Under the pieces are notes generated by a model. It did not search any database and was not told where the DNA came from. It worked only from the letters and a program-made list of their open reading frames with translations. Below, piece by piece: positions 9,458-18,119 of a DNA stretch of 60,267 bases. Source of the DNA: Treponema sp. UBA4267 (lineage in GTDB: Bacteria; Spirochaetota; Spirochaetia; Treponematales; Treponemataceae); the NCBI GenBank assembly GCA_002395155.1, contig DGWD01000044.1:1-60267 (forward strand). The letters run 5' to 3'. Each line of letters begins with the position of its first letter. Position 1 is the first letter of the stretch. Both the position numbers and the translations under genes were made by a program.

Positions 9458-9537
9458 ATACGTCGAGTCAAGGCACGCTCACGCTTAAAGCCTTGACTTC
9501 GCCGTTTTGAGGGTTTTGTAATAAACCCTCAATAAAA
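9458..9537 (-). repeat. 80-bp terminator-linked repeat, copy A
   Basis: Minus-strand copy of a repeat also found at 24932-25011 and 52264-52343. It starts with TTTTATTGAGG, forms a GAGGGTTT/AAAACCCTC hairpin and then a GTCAAGGC...GCCTTGAC hairpin, and ends at CGACGTAT. It begins in the U-tract of the terminator after the binding-protein gene. Confidence 0.9.
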
Positions 9538-9566
9538 GCGGATCCAATTAAAGTAAATCCGCCTTT
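9534..9566 (-). terminator. Intra-operon terminator after the binding-protein gene
   Basis: On the minus strand GGCGGAT and ATCCGC form a short stem (arms 9557-9562 and 9538-9543) followed by TTTTATT. It lies between the binding-protein and MalF-type genes and should leave more transcript for the binding protein. Confidence 0.6.
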
Positions 9567-9577
9567 ATTTTTAATGA

Positions 9578-10894
9578 CTACATATCGCTTTCTTTAGCCC
9601 AATCAGAGACTACGCTTTCTTTTACTTCAGCCCAAGTTTTTGAACCCTGTGCATAACGAAGTAATGAAGCACCAAAGTTATCCTTAAATGTCTGAGATGG
9701 GAATAAAGTAAAGTTCCATGCTACAGATGTAATTCCAGGTTTAGACATCCATTTAGAAATTTCAACTGCCAAAGGATCAGTTGGTCTTTCACTATCAGAG
9801 AAAGTATCAAATGGTGCAATAAATCCAAGTTTTGTTGTTACATATTTCTTTCCTGTTGCAGAAGAATAAAGCCAGTAGATAAAGTCAGCAGTTGCTTCCT
9901 GATCAGCCTTAGAAGCTTTTTTGTTGATACAATAAAAGTTTTCTGTACCTATACAAAGACCCTGAGATTCTTCACCATCAACACCAGTATAAATTGGAAG
10001 ATATTTAACATTTTCAGCCTTTACTTTATTTCCTGAAACTCCAGAAATCTGTCCCCATGCCCAGTTACCATTCTGAACCATTGCACATTCTTCAAGAGCA
10101 AATTCAGCCATTGAGTTATCAACAGTTTTAATACCAACATTCTTAGCAGGAATTACAGAGTCTGTAAGATAAAGATCGAAGATGTTCTTAAATTCTTTAT
10201 CATACTGGAAATTAATTTTCTTAGTTGCATCAGAAGCAAGGTCAATCTTGTTATTCTTGAATTCGTAGTATACAGGAAGATTTGCAAGATGAGTCTGCCA
10301 TCTCCAGTCTTCTCCTGCTTTTAATGATGTAGAAGCGAATACCCCCTTGATTCCAAGAGCAGCAGCATTTTTCTGCATATCATCACAAACTTCTTTTAAT
10401 GCTGCAAAGTTCTTTACTTCATCCATGCTCTTATATTTTGTTGCTTTATTTGGAAGTGCAAAATATTTATCTGTAATTGCAGAGTTATAAATAATTCCAT
10501 AACCTTCAACTACATAAGGAATACCATAAACTTTACCACCAGAAGTAATAGCAAGAGATTTGTCAGACAGATGCTTGTAGAGTTCAGTTTTTGAGAGATC
10601 TGCACAATAGTTTTTCCAGTTTGCATAACCACGAGGACCATTAATCTGGAACAATGTTGGAGCCTGTTTTGTTGCCATCTTTGAAGTCAGAGTTGATTCA
10701 TAAGAGTTATTAGCAGCAGTTTCAACAATTACTTTAACTCCAGTTTCTTTTTCATAAGCTTCCGCTAATTCTTGATAAATAGAAGCAACTTCTGGCTTAA
10801 AGTTCAAATAACGAACTGTACCCTTCTTTTTTGCTGCAAACATTGAAGTTACAGCAGCCAACATGAAAAATGTTCCTAAAATAGTTTTTTTCAT
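9578..10894 (-). CDS. Extracellular sugar-binding protein of the ABC transporter
   Basis: 438 residues. The first 21 residues are a signal peptide ending about MFA|AKK with no lipobox cysteine, so it appears to be a soluble periplasmic protein rather than a lipoprotein. The rest has the family 1 solute-binding fold: a segment like GTVRYLNFKPE, then YQELAEAYEKETGVKV, GIPYVVEGYGIIYN and AMVQNGNWAWGQ. It captures the sugar for the two permeases. It is the first gene of the operon, with a GGAGG site before the ATG, and sits behind the triple LacI-type operator. The exact ligand cannot be read from sequence. Confidence 0.92.
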   Translation of the reverse strand: MKKTILGTFFMLAAVTSMFAAKKKGTVRYLNFKPEVASIYQELAEAYEKETGVKVIVETAANNSYESTLTSKMATKQAPTLFQINGPRGYANWKNYCADLSKTELYKHLSDKSLAITSGGKVYGIPYVVEGYGIIYNSAITDKYFALPNKATKYKSMDEVKNFAALKEVCDDMQKNAAALGIKGVFASTSLKAGEDWRWQTHLANLPVYYEFKNNKIDLASDATKKINFQYDKEFKNIFDLYLTDSVIPAKNVGIKTVDNSMAEFALEECAMVQNGNWAWGQISGVSGNKVKAENVKYLPIYTGVDGEESQGLCIGTENFYCINKKASKADQEATADFIYWLYSSATGKKYVTTKLGFIAPFDTFSDSERPTDPLAVEISKWMSKPGITSVAWNFTLFPSQTFKDNFGASLLRYAQGSKTWAEVKESVVSDWAKESDM

Positions 10895-10942
10895 TTTTTC
10901 CTCCTAAGAAAAAATATTTAAATAAAAATTGATAGTCTCTAT

Positions 10943-10979
10943 GGAAACGTTCCTGATAACGTTACTGGAAACGTTTCCA
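10943..10979. promoter_or_regulatory. Triple LacI-type operator of the sugar operon
   Basis: Three sites with an AACGTT core lie in phase: GGAAACGTTCC (10943-10953), GATAACGTTAC (10955-10965) and the perfect palindrome TGGAAACGTTTCCA (10966-10979). The central CG of each is exactly 12 bases from the next. The block is just downstream of the -10 box, a position that blocks transcription. Confidence 0.8.
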
Positions 10980-10982
10980 TTT

Positions 10983-10988
10983 ATTATA
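10983..10988 (-). promoter_or_regulatory. -10 box of the sugar operon promoter
   Basis: A perfect TATAAT on the minus strand, directly upstream of the operator block. No good -35 box is found at 17 bases; a TTGACA at 11013-11018 is 24 bases away, so the promoter may need an activator or use another -10. Confidence 0.55.
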
Positions 10989-11040
10989 AAGACTACACCC
11001 TAATATTTACTCTGTCAAATAAATTTTTATTTTTTCTTAG

Positions 11041-11080
11041 AAAAAAAAAAGAAACTGAATATCCCCTACTCAGTTTCTTT
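11041..11080 (-). terminator. Rho-independent terminator of the ABC-F gene
   Basis: An 11-bp stem, AAAGAAACTGA (11048-11058) with TCAGTTTCTTT (11070-11080), followed on the minus strand by a run of about ten T. Confidence 0.85.
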
Positions 11081-11110
11081 ATATAAGCTTAATTCAATTT
11101 ACACTTAGAC

Positions 11111-12763
11111 TTATACACGATACTTAATCTTCTTACCAGTACCTTCGTACAACTTCTTTCTTTGCTCAGAAATTGTATCATCACTAATATAGTCATCAAA
11201 GCTCATCATACGGTCAATTACTCCATTAGGTGTAATTTCAACAATACGATTTGCAATAGACTGAATAAATTCATGGTCATGAGAAGAGAACAAAAGAACG
11301 CCAGGGAAGGCAATTAAACCTTCATTCAAAGACTGAATAGCTTCCAGGTCAAGGTGATTAGTTGGATCATCCATAGTGATACAGTTTGCACCGCTCAACA
11401 TCAATTTTGAAAGCATACAGCGAACCTTTTCACCACCCGAAAGAACCTTTACCTTCTTCAAAGATTCATCACCGCTAAAAAGCATACGACCTAAGAAACC
11501 ACGAACATAAGAATCATCCTGTTCCTTAGAATACTGTTTAAGCCATTCAGTAATATTCATTTCGTTATCAAATTCATCGTGATTATCGCGAGGCAAATAA
11601 GTTTGACTAGTTGTCTGCCCCCAGAAGAACTCGCCGCTTGTAGGTTTAATACGACCATTAATAATATCAAACAAAGCAGTAATAGAATTGTGTTCAATAC
11701 CCGCAAAAGCAATTTTATCGTTTCTACCAACCTTAAGATTAAAGTTTTTAAGCAAAACGTTTCCCTCAGCGTCGGTATAGTTCAAATCCTTAATTTCAAG
11801 AACGTTATTACCAATTTCACGATCCATTTTGAAGTTTACATAAGGAAATTTACGAGTCGAAACAGGAATTTCTTCCATACTTTCAGCCAATTTATCATAA
11901 ATCTTCTTACGACTGGTAGCCTGTTTAGCCTTAGAAGCATTAGAACTAAAGCGTAAGATAAATTCTCTCAAATCCTTCATCTTATCTTCAGTTTTCTTCT
12001 GCTGTTCATGAGCCTGACGCTGCATAATTTGAGTCATCTGGTACCAGAAGTCATAGTTTCCGCTGAACTGAGTAATTTTTCCAAAGTCAATATCACAGAT
12101 ATAAGTACAAACAGTATTCAAAAAGTGACGGTCATGGGAAACAACAATTACAGTATTTTCAAAATCCAGCAAAAAGTTTTCAAGCCAGGTAATAGATTCA
12201 ATATCAAGACCGTTAGTAGGTTCATCAAGAAGAAGAGCATCTGGATTACCGTAAATTGCCTGAGCAAGTAAAACACGAACCTTTTGACCTTCATCAAGCT
12301 CATTCATCATTTTATCATGAAATTCTTCTTCCAGCCCAAGACCAGAAAGCATCTGCTCAATTTCATTTTCAGCTTCATATCCGCCTAATTCACCAAATTC
12401 AGCTTCCAATTCTGCAGACTTAATACCATCTTCCTCAGTAAAATCAGCTTTTGCATAAATTTCATCACGAGCCTTAGAAACTTCATACAGTTTAGGATAG
12501 CCCATCATAACAGTTTCTTTTACAGAATAATCATCAAAAGCAAAGTGGTCCTGCTTCAAAACAGCCATACGTTCACCAGGAGTCATAAAAATCTGACCAG
12601 AATCTTTTTCAAGTTCACCACTAAGAAGTTTCAAAAAAGTAGATTTACCAGCACCATTAGCACCAGTAATTCCATAACAGTTTCCCTTGTTAAACTTAAG
12701 ATTTACATCCTTAAAAAGAGGCTTTTCACTAAAAGACAAACTAACGTCACTAACTGTAATCAT
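11111..12763 (-). CDS. ABC-F family ATPase, YbiT-like, with degenerate second ATP site
   Basis: 550 residues, two ABC domains joined by a charged linker (about 240-300) and no membrane segment, the layout of ABC-F translation factors. Domain 1: Walker A GANGAGKST at 34-42, signature LDEGQ at 156-160, Walker B LLLDEP with Glu181. Domain 2: where the P-loop should be there is AGIEHNSIT (354-362) with no GxGKS/T, the signature LSGGE is at 441-445, and the Walker B reads CITMDDP, with Asp in place of the catalytic Glu. The sequence resembles YbiT most. The second site probably binds ATP poorly or not at all. It is monocistronic, with its own terminator. Confidence 0.9.
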   Translation of the reverse strand: MITVSDVSLSFSEKPLFKDVNLKFNKGNCYGITGANGAGKSTFLKLLSGELEKDSGQIFMTPGERMAVLKQDHFAFDDYSVKETVMMGYPKLYEVSKARDEIYAKADFTEEDGIKSAELEAEFGELGGYEAENEIEQMLSGLGLEEEFHDKMMNELDEGQKVRVLLAQAIYGNPDALLLDEPTNGLDIESITWLENFLLDFENTVIVVSHDRHFLNTVCTYICDIDFGKITQFSGNYDFWYQMTQIMQRQAHEQQKKTEDKMKDLREFILRFSSNASKAKQATSRKKIYDKLAESMEEIPVSTRKFPYVNFKMDREIGNNVLEIKDLNYTDAEGNVLLKNFNLKVGRNDKIAFAGIEHNSITALFDIINGRIKPTSGEFFWGQTTSQTYLPRDNHDEFDNEMNITEWLKQYSKEQDDSYVRGFLGRMLFSGDESLKKVKVLSGGEKVRCMLSKLMLSGANCITMDDPTNHLDLEAIQSLNEGLIAFPGVLLFSSHDHEFIQSIANRIVEITPNGVIDRMMSFDDYISDDTISEQRKKLYEGTGKKIKYRV

Positions 12764-12794
12764 TCAAAAATCCTTAAAATTGAAAAATATTATA

Positions 12795-12960
12795 CAGGAG
12801 GGAGGAGCCCCTCCCCTCGCGCCCACTTTGTTGGTCGCTCCCTACCCAGCGGGGGTGAGTAAGGCCGCTGGCGGCCGGTGTTCAATAGCAAGGCGTTAAA
12901 AAAATTGCGACAGCAATTTTTAGCCTTACCTTACCCCCGCAACGCCCCCGAACTTTTTCG
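12795..12960. repeat. GC-rich structured intergenic element
   Basis: About 165 bases that are far richer in GC than the surroundings. GCGGGGGTGAGTAAGGC (12849-12865) pairs with a near-complement at 12923-12940, enclosing two inner hairpins: GGCCGC/GCGGCC (12863-12876) and AAAATTGC/GCAATTTT (12901-12920). A further GGAGGAGCCCCTCC-like palindrome lies at 12798-12815. It fills the gap between the ABC-F start and the end of the lipoprotein gene. It could be a small mobile element or a structured RNA; no coding function is seen. Confidence 0.7.
12881..12930 (+). repeat. 50-bp hairpin repeat, family 2, copy 1
   Basis: This stretch inside the GC-rich element matches 60218-60267 on the other strand at 46 of 50 positions. 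Both hold AGCAA[AG]GCGTT, seven A, and a TTGC/GCAA hairpin whose loop differs (GACA here, GAAA there). Confidence 0.85.
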
Positions 12961-13035
12961 GAGTCTGCTAGAACACTATACAACAAAACAAAAAAAAAAT
13001 CTCAGTTTAATAAATATTCTTTTCTTAATCTTTTT

Positions 13036-15846
13036 TTACGATTCAGGTGGATCCTCGCTGTCATTGAGGGAAACTGTAATCCATACACGAGACCTGTTCC
13101 AGGCTCCACTATCTATATTTCCATCACTATTTCGGTCTTGAGAATCAAAGCTAGCATTCAACTTTAACGCAGCCAGTGTTCTTGTTGTTTCATCGCATCC
13201 TTTGTCAAATTTTCCCATATAGTAGGTTGTAACATAATCATATGCTAGATCAGCCCAGAAATAGAAAGTGCTTGATTTTGAAGTCAACCAAACGTAATTT
13301 TTATCGTCAGGGGTCCACCAATAATAATTGCGTGCATGCTCTCCATCACCGACACCATTATCATCATTATATATGAGATAAAAGTCCTTTACATCGTCAT
13401 ATTCATCATTCGGATTTCCAGCCTGAAGATAGAATTTCTGCGCTGCACAAGGCCTTTTTTCAGGGGATACACGATACCAACCGCGTAACTGTCCAGTAAT
13501 CTGCACCTTCACAGGCTTAATCTTTACATACACTAGTCTAGAAATATCCAAACTATCATAACCAGCTTTTGAAACCCTTATGGTCACAGTATGGAAGCCG
13601 TCCTCCACGACTCTTTGGGTTATATCTCCATCCTCATCATCCACAAGCAACTTTTCAATTGTAAAGCCTTCCGACTCATATGGATTTACCGCACTGACTT
13701 TTAGATTATCATTAGACACAAAACTATACTTTACTGCATCATAAATCTCTTCATTTTCAGGATTTGTTTCAGTTCCATCCGACTCTCCGTTATCTAACGC
13801 AACAATAAGTTCTAAAGTATTGAGTCTACCCATACTTGAAATAAAGAAAGTTGATGTTCCACTTACTTGCTGTGCCAGGCTAAATTTTGAAACCTCATCT
13901 GCGACACTTATTCCTTCTTCACCCTTAATTAACTCAACTCCTACTGTATAATTTTTTGGAGTAATATATGCCGCTTTTCCTCCAGCCGCAGCAGGAAGAT
14001 TTAGAGAACCATTTATAACAAACTTGCTGTCTTCGCTATTAAAATAAACGTCATTGCTGTTATCTTCTCCAGCTGGAATATAAACTGAATCTTTTATATA
14101 AATAGGAACCTCTTGCGACCAGATTGCTCCGCCCTTGATTCCACTTGAATTATTTCTGATTACCGTTGTTCCGCTAAGTTCAAAACGACCTTCTTCAGCT
14201 ACTTCCCACAAAGCAATTCCGCCGCCTGAGCCTTCAGAACTATTATTTTCGATTATTGTATTATGAATTTTCAATGGAGTGTTAAAGTTATATATACCGC
14301 CGCCATAAATTGATGAACAGTTGCCAGAAATCGTACAACCATTTATTTCGACACTGCACTCATCATCCGGCTCGCCAATATAAATTCCTCCATTTTGGTT
14401 ATTACTAATTTCACTGTTTTCGATTAAGGCATTATTATATAAAGAAATTCCACACCCACTATTATTTGAAACTTTACAGTTTAATACAGTAAGATTTTCG
14501 CAAATGAAAACTCCATAAGTAGTATTGCCACTTATTTCACAATTCTCCAGAACAAGAGCTGCATAACTACTTCTAATTCCATATGTTGTGCCGGTAAACT
14601 TTAAATTCTTTACTGTCAAAGGAACAGTTGACGAGTTTTCTAATGCGGCATTCCCACTTCCATTTCCAATTATAACATCCTGAGGAAGATTGTTATCATC
14701 TAATTCTGTACAGCCAATTATTGTTATTGAATGTGCTTTATCACTTGTTATTGCACTAGATATAGTCTGTTCTCCAGTAATACTTCCTTTTACGTATATT
14801 TTATAATCTTTTGTTCCACTGCCTCTATCTGCAATTATGTTACATGCCCTTGTAATTGTTTCCAGAGGTTTATACACACTTCCTGTGCCCTCTGTGTCAT
14901 CTCCATTTTCAAAAGAGTTTGTTCCTACGTAAAAAACTGTTCTGTAAACTGATTCTATTGTTTCATGATTAAGTTCATAAACTCCTTCTGAATTAACCAG
15001 ACCTGAATCACCATTGCTAACCCAATTGCTTGTGGTCATATTTGAAAATATGTTTATAGTCTGAAAGTCTGTATATAAAGAAAGTCCGTCTTCAGCCTTA
15101 AAATCAATAACAATATTGTATGATCCACATGGTATTGAAGGATGTACTGAGTTTGTACTTATATCACAAGTCCAGTAAGAACCTGAATCCGTTAAGTCTG
15201 CATGGTCAATCGGCCAGTGCTCATCATCACATGTAACTTCAATAGACGAAACATCTTTTGAAACCTGCATCAAAAGACCTAACTGCCCGCTTCCACTGTA
15301 ATTTTCTGGTTTTAATATAAATTCATGATCTACAAGCGGCGATTCTGCACTAAGAGGCGAATCCATAGTATAAGTATCGCTCATTATTGCTCTTGTACCA
15401 TCATACATTGTAATGGTAATTGTCCATACATAACCAATATGCAGTCCTGGAATTACAAAAGACCTGTTATTTTCTGCCCAAATGCCGTTTATACTCTCCC
15501 TTCCAGGAGCACTTGCAACTGCGGTGTATGAAATATCATCTGAAATGGTTGGAAAGGCCGACCGAACGTCACCTTCATTCGAATTATTATTCTGGTCCTT
15601 TACTAAAGACTTTTTATAACTGTCTGTAAGCTTTTTTGCCAGAATCTCTGGATAGGCACCTGTTACCTTAAAAGAAACTTCTACATCAACTTTTTTTTCA
15701 GCTTCTTCTGCTTCTTCAACAACAATTTCCGTCTCTGGAAAAATATTAACAAGAGGATTTGTACACGAAACGAATGCACTAAAAATCAGTACCAGAAACA
15801 GAGGCACCAGGGAAACAAATTTCCTCTTCTGCCCCCCCCCAGTCAA
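13036..15846 (-). CDS. Large beta-helix surface lipoprotein, probably phase-variable
   Basis: 936 residues in the frame that opens at a TTG (15844-15846). A lipoprotein signal ends in FSAFVSC, with Cys28 as the likely lipidated residue. Residues about 340-600 are short imperfect repeats (NCTISGN, NTIIENNSSEGSGGGI) typical of a right-handed parallel beta-helix, followed by a region of Ig-like character and a C-terminal domain rich in Tyr, Trp and Asp. The TTG has no ribosome binding site and is followed at once by nine G. An ATG at 15871 is out of frame now but would be in frame with eight or eleven G, so the gene may be switched by slippage. Function is unknown; surface adhesion or glycan binding is a guess. 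Confidence 0.8.
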   Translation of the reverse strand: MTGGGQKRKFVSLVPLFLVLIFSAFVSCTNPLVNIFPETEIVVEEAEEAEKKVDVEVSFKVTGAYPEILAKKLTDSYKKSLVKDQNNNSNEGDVRSAFPTISDDISYTAVASAPGRESINGIWAENNRSFVIPGLHIGYVWTITITMYDGTRAIMSDTYTMDSPLSAESPLVDHEFILKPENYSGSGQLGLLMQVSKDVSSIEVTCDDEHWPIDHADLTDSGSYWTCDISTNSVHPSIPCGSYNIVIDFKAEDGLSLYTDFQTINIFSNMTTSNWVSNGDSGLVNSEGVYELNHETIESVYRTVFYVGTNSFENGDDTEGTGSVYKPLETITRACNIIADRGSGTKDYKIYVKGSITGEQTISSAITSDKAHSITIIGCTELDDNNLPQDVIIGNGSGNAALENSSTVPLTVKNLKFTGTTYGIRSSYAALVLENCEISGNTTYGVFICENLTVLNCKVSNNSGCGISLYNNALIENSEISNNQNGGIYIGEPDDECSVEINGCTISGNCSSIYGGGIYNFNTPLKIHNTIIENNSSEGSGGGIALWEVAEEGRFELSGTTVIRNNSSGIKGGAIWSQEVPIYIKDSVYIPAGEDNSNDVYFNSEDSKFVINGSLNLPAAAGGKAAYITPKNYTVGVELIKGEEGISVADEVSKFSLAQQVSGTSTFFISSMGRLNTLELIVALDNGESDGTETNPENEEIYDAVKYSFVSNDNLKVSAVNPYESEGFTIEKLLVDDEDGDITQRVVEDGFHTVTIRVSKAGYDSLDISRLVYVKIKPVKVQITGQLRGWYRVSPEKRPCAAQKFYLQAGNPNDEYDDVKDFYLIYNDDNGVGDGEHARNYYWWTPDDKNYVWLTSKSSTFYFWADLAYDYVTTYYMGKFDKGCDETTRTLAALKLNASFDSQDRNSDGNIDSGAWNRSRVWITVSLNDSEDPPES
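15832..15840 (-). repeat. Homopolymeric run of nine G in the lipoprotein start region
   Basis: Nine consecutive C on the plus strand, that is nine G within codons 3-5 of the lipoprotein frame. It separates the candidate ATG at 15871 from the signal peptide and sets the reading frame. Confidence 0.9.
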
Positions 15847-15933
15847 ATGTATAGTTATTTTTCAATTTCATAATAAACTCAATCTCTAATTACTTTTTAA
15901 TACTATATTATATAACATTAAATTATTCTATAT

Positions 15934-15975
15934 AAAAAAAAGCCATGTTCTTTGAAAAAGACATGGCTTTTATAA
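15934..15975 (-). terminator. Terminator of the DEAD-box helicase gene
   Basis: GCCATGTTCTTT and AAAGACATGGC form a long stem with one bulge and a three-base loop; the minus strand continues into eight T. Confidence 0.85.
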
Positions 15976-15994
15976 AATTATTTTACAAACTGTT

Positions 15995-17686
15995 TTATCG
16001 TCCAAAGAAAGACTTTATCTTCTGCCAGAAGCTCTTCTTCTGTTCTGGAACAGCTCTATTCTGCTGGCCTTTACCATTATTCTGGTAGTACTTGCGATCC
16101 TTGAGCCCTGAAGAATGATCATAAGTGCCCTTTCTGTTTTTCTTATAATCTCCCTTCTTGTAAGAAGATTTTTTATAATCACCCTTCTTATATCCATCTT
16201 TCTTGTAGTTGTCTTTTGCACCATTAGAAGCAGAGCCTGAAGCATAAGCTTCCTTGTACATCTTCATGCGCTCTTCGTAAGAAAGGCCGGCAAGCTTAGC
16301 TGGGTCAATGTAAGGTTTCTTTCCGCCATTATGGTGTTCACCTTTTCCACCCTTCTTATAACCATCTTTCTTATAGCTATCATATTTTTTATCGCCATAA
16401 GATTTCTTCTTACCATCTCTAGCGCCTCTTGAACGATTATGTAAATCACCATCCTTACCCTTACGGTAGCCTCCGCGGTTATCATAATCATCATCACCAC
16501 GCCAGTTTTCGGTTTTAATATACATACCTGCAGACTTATCTTCTTCCATCTGATCAGGATATGCTACTGTAGCAGGAATTGACATTTCAATATAACGTTC
16601 AATTGCAGGAAGATTGTAAACATCCTGTTCAGAACAGAAGGTATATGCCTTTCCAGACTTTCCAGCACGAGCAGTACGACCAATACGGTGAACATAGTTT
16701 TCAGCTTCAACAGGCAAGTCATAGTTAATAACCATTGCAAGATCATCAACATCAATTCCACGGGCTGCAACATCAGTTGCTACAAGGATTTTGATTTCTC
16801 CTTCCTTAAATTTCTTTAAAATTGCAAGACGTTTGCTCTGTGGCAAATCACCAATCATAAATTCTGCTTTAATTTCGTTTATTACAAGACGTTTAGCAAT
16901 TACTTCACAAGAACGTTTTGTATTACAGAAGATAATGGCACTTTCAGGATTTTCATGCTTAAGAATTCCCACAAGAAGCTTCATTTTTTCATCGCTAGAA
17001 ACATGGAGCAATTCCTGCTGAATTTCGCTTACAGTAATATTTTCAGCTTCAATTGTAATTTCAACTGGATCACGAGTATATTCCCATGCAAGATTCTTTA
17101 CATAAGTGTTAAGAGTTGCAGAAAAAAGCATAGTCTGGCGAGTTTCTGCTTCTGGAAGCTTTTTCAAAATCTTACGAAGATCATCATAAAATCCCATATC
17201 AAACATACGGTCTGCTTCATCAATAACACAGAAATTGGCATTGCTAAGGTCAAGATTTCCACCTTCATTCAAATCGATTACACGACCAGGAGTACCAATT
17301 ACAATATCAACTCCTTTCTTCAAAGTTGAAATCTGTTTTTCGTAGCCTACACCACCATAAACAGAAAAAGCCTTAAGTCCACTTGATCCAACAAGAACCT
17401 TTGCTTCTTCTTCAATCTGTACAGCAAGCTCACGAGTTGGAGCTAAAATTAAACATTTTTTTCCCGCATTTGCTTCTTTAAGCATTTCACCAATAACAGC
17501 TACAAGGTAAGCACAAGTTTTACCAGTTCCAGTCTGAGACTGAACATACAAATCCGGACCTTTTGTCCCTTCAGCAGCCTTAGAAGCCTTAATTACCTGT
17601 TCTTGAACCGGTGTACATGTTACATAGCCGGCATCTGCAATTCCTTTTAAAAGTCTTTCATCAAGATCAAATTCTGTAAAATCCAT
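15995..17686 (-). CDS. DEAD-box ATP-dependent RNA helicase
   Basis: 563 residues from the ATG at 17686, chosen because GAAGGAAA lies just before it; the frame opens 7 codons earlier without a site. Core motifs: Q motif CTPVQEQ, Walker A SQTGTGKT at about 50-57, PTRELA, VIDEADRMFDMGF, SAT, VATDVAARGIDVDDL and HRIGRTARAG. After about residue 390 comes a 170-residue Lys, Gly, Tyr and Asp-rich tail with repeated KKDGYKKG and KKGDYKK units, ending in FWQKIKSFFGR. Such tails bind RNA. It probably acts in ribosome assembly or mRNA turnover, in the RhlE/CsdA group, but the exact subfamily is not assigned. Confidence 0.93.
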   Translation of the reverse strand: MDFTEFDLDERLLKGIADAGYVTCTPVQEQVIKASKAAEGTKGPDLYVQSQTGTGKTCAYLVAVIGEMLKEANAGKKCLILAPTRELAVQIEEEAKVLVGSSGLKAFSVYGGVGYEKQISTLKKGVDIVIGTPGRVIDLNEGGNLDLSNANFCVIDEADRMFDMGFYDDLRKILKKLPEAETRQTMLFSATLNTYVKNLAWEYTRDPVEITIEAENITVSEIQQELLHVSSDEKMKLLVGILKHENPESAIIFCNTKRSCEVIAKRLVINEIKAEFMIGDLPQSKRLAILKKFKEGEIKILVATDVAARGIDVDDLAMVINYDLPVEAENYVHRIGRTARAGKSGKAYTFCSEQDVYNLPAIERYIEMSIPATVAYPDQMEEDKSAGMYIKTENWRGDDDYDNRGGYRKGKDGDLHNRSRGARDGKKKSYGDKKYDSYKKDGYKKGGKGEHHNGGKKPYIDPAKLAGLSYEERMKMYKEAYASGSASNGAKDNYKKDGYKKGDYKKSSYKKGDYKKNRKGTYDHSSGLKDRKYYQNNGKGQQNRAVPEQKKSFWQKIKSFFGR

Positions 17687-17853
17687 AAGATTTCCTTCAA
17701 ATACCACATAGGGTATTACATATTATATTTTTACCGCACCATACACAAAAGGAGGGATAAATTCATTTTAATGAGACTTATATTGTAATGATTTTTTAGA
17801 TAAGGGGGAAGAGAGCTATAATTTAATGCCAAATTTAAATTTAATCAGCAGTT

Positions 17854-18054
17854 TTACTGTTTCTTTTCGCGGCTTTTTACTTTATTCAAGTCCTTATAAT
17901 AATCAAGATACTGACACAAGATTCCCAAAGCCATTTCTACACTTTTTTGTACCTGTTCGTCTTCATCTGCCTCTACAACATTTGGATTATAAATTGCATC
18001 CCTTAAACGGCAAAACTGGTTATTCATTTCAAGATATTTTTCTGTAGCTGTCAT
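17854..18054 (-). CDS. Small acidic hypothetical protein
   Basis: 66 residues, with no recognised family. The composition is protein-like (acidic, several Leu, Tyr and Cys, a basic C-terminal tail) and it reads as two helices separated by an EADEDEQ stretch. There is no clear ribosome binding site. It starts 65 bases from the divergent rRNA methyltransferase gene. The opposite strand also has an open frame here (17826-18047), but that one is rich in Phe, Leu and Pro and looks like a shadow. Confidence 0.5.
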   Translation of the reverse strand: MTATEKYLEMNNQFCRLRDAIYNPNVVEADEDEQVQKSVEMALGILCQYLDYYKDLNKVKSREKKQ

Positions 18055-18119
18055 GTCAATTATTCTACCATATTTAAACTATATCATCATTACTTAAAAT
18101 GTGATAAATTATCCACCAT

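Noticed and set aside
11013..11018. TTGACA as the -35 box of the sugar operon
   Set aside because: It is 24 bases from the TATAAT, too far for a sigma-70 promoter; kept only as a remark.
12545..13141. Plus-strand open frames across the GC-rich element
   Set aside because: They are short, rich in Pro, Arg and Ser, and run through inverted repeats and the antisense of the ABC-F gene; no ribosome binding site.
17826..18047. Plus-strand frame opposite the small hypothetical protein
   Set aside because: Composition is not protein-like, and the minus-strand frame is more convincing, although a purine-rich stretch precedes the ATG.
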